Below, piece by piece: positions 62,400-64,000 of a DNA stretch of 64,000 bases. The stretch's first letter is position 1, and each line of letters starts with the position of its first letter. Position numbers and translations under genes: made by a program. The DNA is from Corella eumyota (lineage: Eukaryota > Chordata > Ascidiacea > Phlebobranchia > Corellidae): NCBI GenBank assembly GCA_963082875.1, contig OY720100.1, positions 11,866,591-11,930,590 of the forward strand, in the 5' to 3' direction. The notes under the pieces are model-generated. The model searched no databases and was not told the origin of the DNA. It saw only the letters and a list, made by a program, of their open reading frames with translations.

Positions 62400-64000
62400 T
62401 TTAAATACAAAATTGCCTACAGATTTTTTCCTTTAAAACTGTAAAATTTAAAAAATGAAACCATTAAATTAAAATTATGACACTGTATTCAATAATCCTT
62501 ACTAAAGGGTTAATAATTTTAACATAATAATTGTTAGTTTATAAACACTTTAATTCACATTAAACCAAATTCATGCACTATGCAAACACTGTGTAAAACA
62601 AGCAATTCTACAGACCCAACACTACTCACTGTAATATGTGACAGCATGCCTTACGCAAACACGTGTGTTGAAGTGAAGTGGTAACAGGATACAAAAAGGA
62701 AAAAAAGGGCAATTATTCAATATGACTTGACGTTTTACACTCTGGGGGCGAATGCCCTTAGGATACAAATGTCATTGTGATTGGTTTAGCCTAATTTCAC
62801 CAATTAATCTTATATCAACTTTTCCTATGTATCTTTTAAAAAATTACATATGTTAAAAACTCAGTGCTACTTTTAAGGGATCGTAAACATTTACATCTTT
62901 ATTATCCAGTTTAAATACACAAGTAACTCTTGGCTAACATATGTGAAAAGTTAACAAAAATCATATTTAACATCAACTTGAATATTTAAGAGTGACAGTT
63001 TTAAATTTAAAATTGTAGCATGCAAGTTACACTCACACTTAAATCATAAACAACAAATCATAAATAAAGGTGCTGCCAATCACAGTTAGCTTTAAATATT
63101 AAGTAAAAAAAAGCTTGAGTTCAAAGGATTTTCACAATTAAATTATGAAGGTAAAAAAAACTGTTGAGTTTTTAGAGGATTTAAAATTTCACAATTTACA
63201 GTAAAGCTTAAAACCAGACCAAAGCACATATAAATAAACAGTGGCTTTTTATCGAGTGCTTTAGAATTGTACAGCAAGACTAAAACAGGTACTAAGCTGT
63301 ATACTTTAAATAAAACCACAGCATGCATATTTACAAAATAATTTCACACTATAAAAATACAATGGCCCATAACCAATAGGTGACTAACTATAAAGGACAC
63401 TGTAAAAAACAAACAATTATAATAAAATTATTTAAAAATTTTATGTTAAAATTAATATTGAGGGTTAACAAATTTCCAATGTACCAAAAGCAAAATAATA
63501 TTTTACTGATAAAGAAGAATAGTTTTCTTGTGCATTTGCATTGAAGCTACAAAAATTGTGTTGAAGTGGCACTTAAATGATAAAAAAGGTAGGTAAATGA
63601 TATTAACACTTCAATATTTTATGATTATATCACTTTTTAAAATTGTGTATGTATGCCAAAGTGATAAAAGAACAAAAACATGTGACTTATAAAAGACAAT
63701 TAAAAAAAACAAAAAAGTACATATTTTTCTGATTATGTTGTAAAAAATGCAAAACTTTTAAAAAGGTTGCTGAATATATCGCAGTTGCAGTAGTTTGCAA
63801 CATCTAGGTAAAAAAATAAAACTACAGGGCAACAATAAATATTGAAGACATTTTTAAATTGTGTTTTAAAGGGTTGTGAATTAAAAAGTGGGTTAAATAT
63901 TTTAAAAAAGTTTTTCAAAAATATCATTTTAAAAATATTTGCATGCTATTGAATTAAAAAATAAATCATAATAATAAGCAACTTTTTTACCTTAGTTTCT
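62400..64000. other. Upstream region of the transporter gene; no other gene recognised
   Basis: Immediately upstream of the ATG there is a probable splice acceptor (minus strand, near 62439). At the window edge AGAAACTAAG followed by GTAAAA (minus strand, boundary about 63991/63990) could be the donor of the matching 5' UTR exon; this pairing is a guess. An inverted CCAAT box (ATTGGT, about 62780) sits in a less AT-rich stretch at 62640-62800. Minus-strand frames at 63143 and 63733 have no recognisable content. Confidence 0.4.

Noticed and set aside
63143-63328. Two minus-strand frames near the right end (63143-63328 and 63733-63927)
   Set aside because: No motif, no supporting splice signals joining them, and composition like the surrounding noncoding DNA.

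Overview
The window looks like animal nuclear DNA: very AT-rich, with a long satellite array and a short stretch of single-copy sequence carrying recognisable metazoan genes. These are three AKR7-type aldo-keto reductases, a mitochondrial pyruvate carrier subunit (MPC2) and a y+LAT-type amino acid transporter (SLC7A6/7-like). MPC2 has small introns with GT/AG ends; the other four genes are uninterrupted. The composition, short 3' UTRs and tRNA-like repeats would suit an AT-rich invertebrate such as a tunicate or hydrozoan. That is a guess from style; no marker here fixes the lineage.

Layout. (1) 1 to about 44970: one satellite family in direct tandem, monomers of about 302-312 bp, roughly 140 copies estimated from length over period. 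The array runs off the left edge of the window. Monomer subtypes form nested higher-order repeats with offsets of about 0.93, 1.24, 1.54, 3.7 and 8.6 kb. Two 565-bp non-autonomous hAT-like elements (32432-32996 and 41053-41617) sit in the array with the same 8-bp target duplication, so one insertion was copied together with its satellite surroundings. (2) 44970-46440: AT-rich transition with a perfect 15-bp hairpin and a tRNA-like SINE fragment. (3) About 46440-50300: a second, unrelated repeat family with a period near 0.66-0.77 kb. (4) 50300-52390: AT-rich, no gene recognised. (5) 52390-64000: the gene region.

Gene region. Two AKR7 genes lie in tandem on the minus strand (52416-53390 and 54194-55165) and a third points away on the plus strand (57036-58004). 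Between the divergent genes sit an inverted pair of tRNA-derived SINEs and a 636-bp foldback element whose arms are a GGAACGGAAAATGAA-type minisatellite. MPC2 (59751-59065, minus) has three coding exons, one of only 41 nt. The transporter (62399-60939, minus) is a single 486-codon exon. All the genes are metabolic: carbonyl detoxification, mitochondrial pyruvate import and amino acid exchange. Nothing in the sequence shows that they are co-regulated.

The most interesting material is the satellite: its hierarchy, a conserved 8-bp CACGTG-centred palindrome in most monomers that is lost in one subtype, and the duplicated hAT insertion as a tracer of array growth. The foldback minisatellite element and the patchy near-identity among the AKR7 copies come next. 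I found no convincing evidence of a wholly new protein system.
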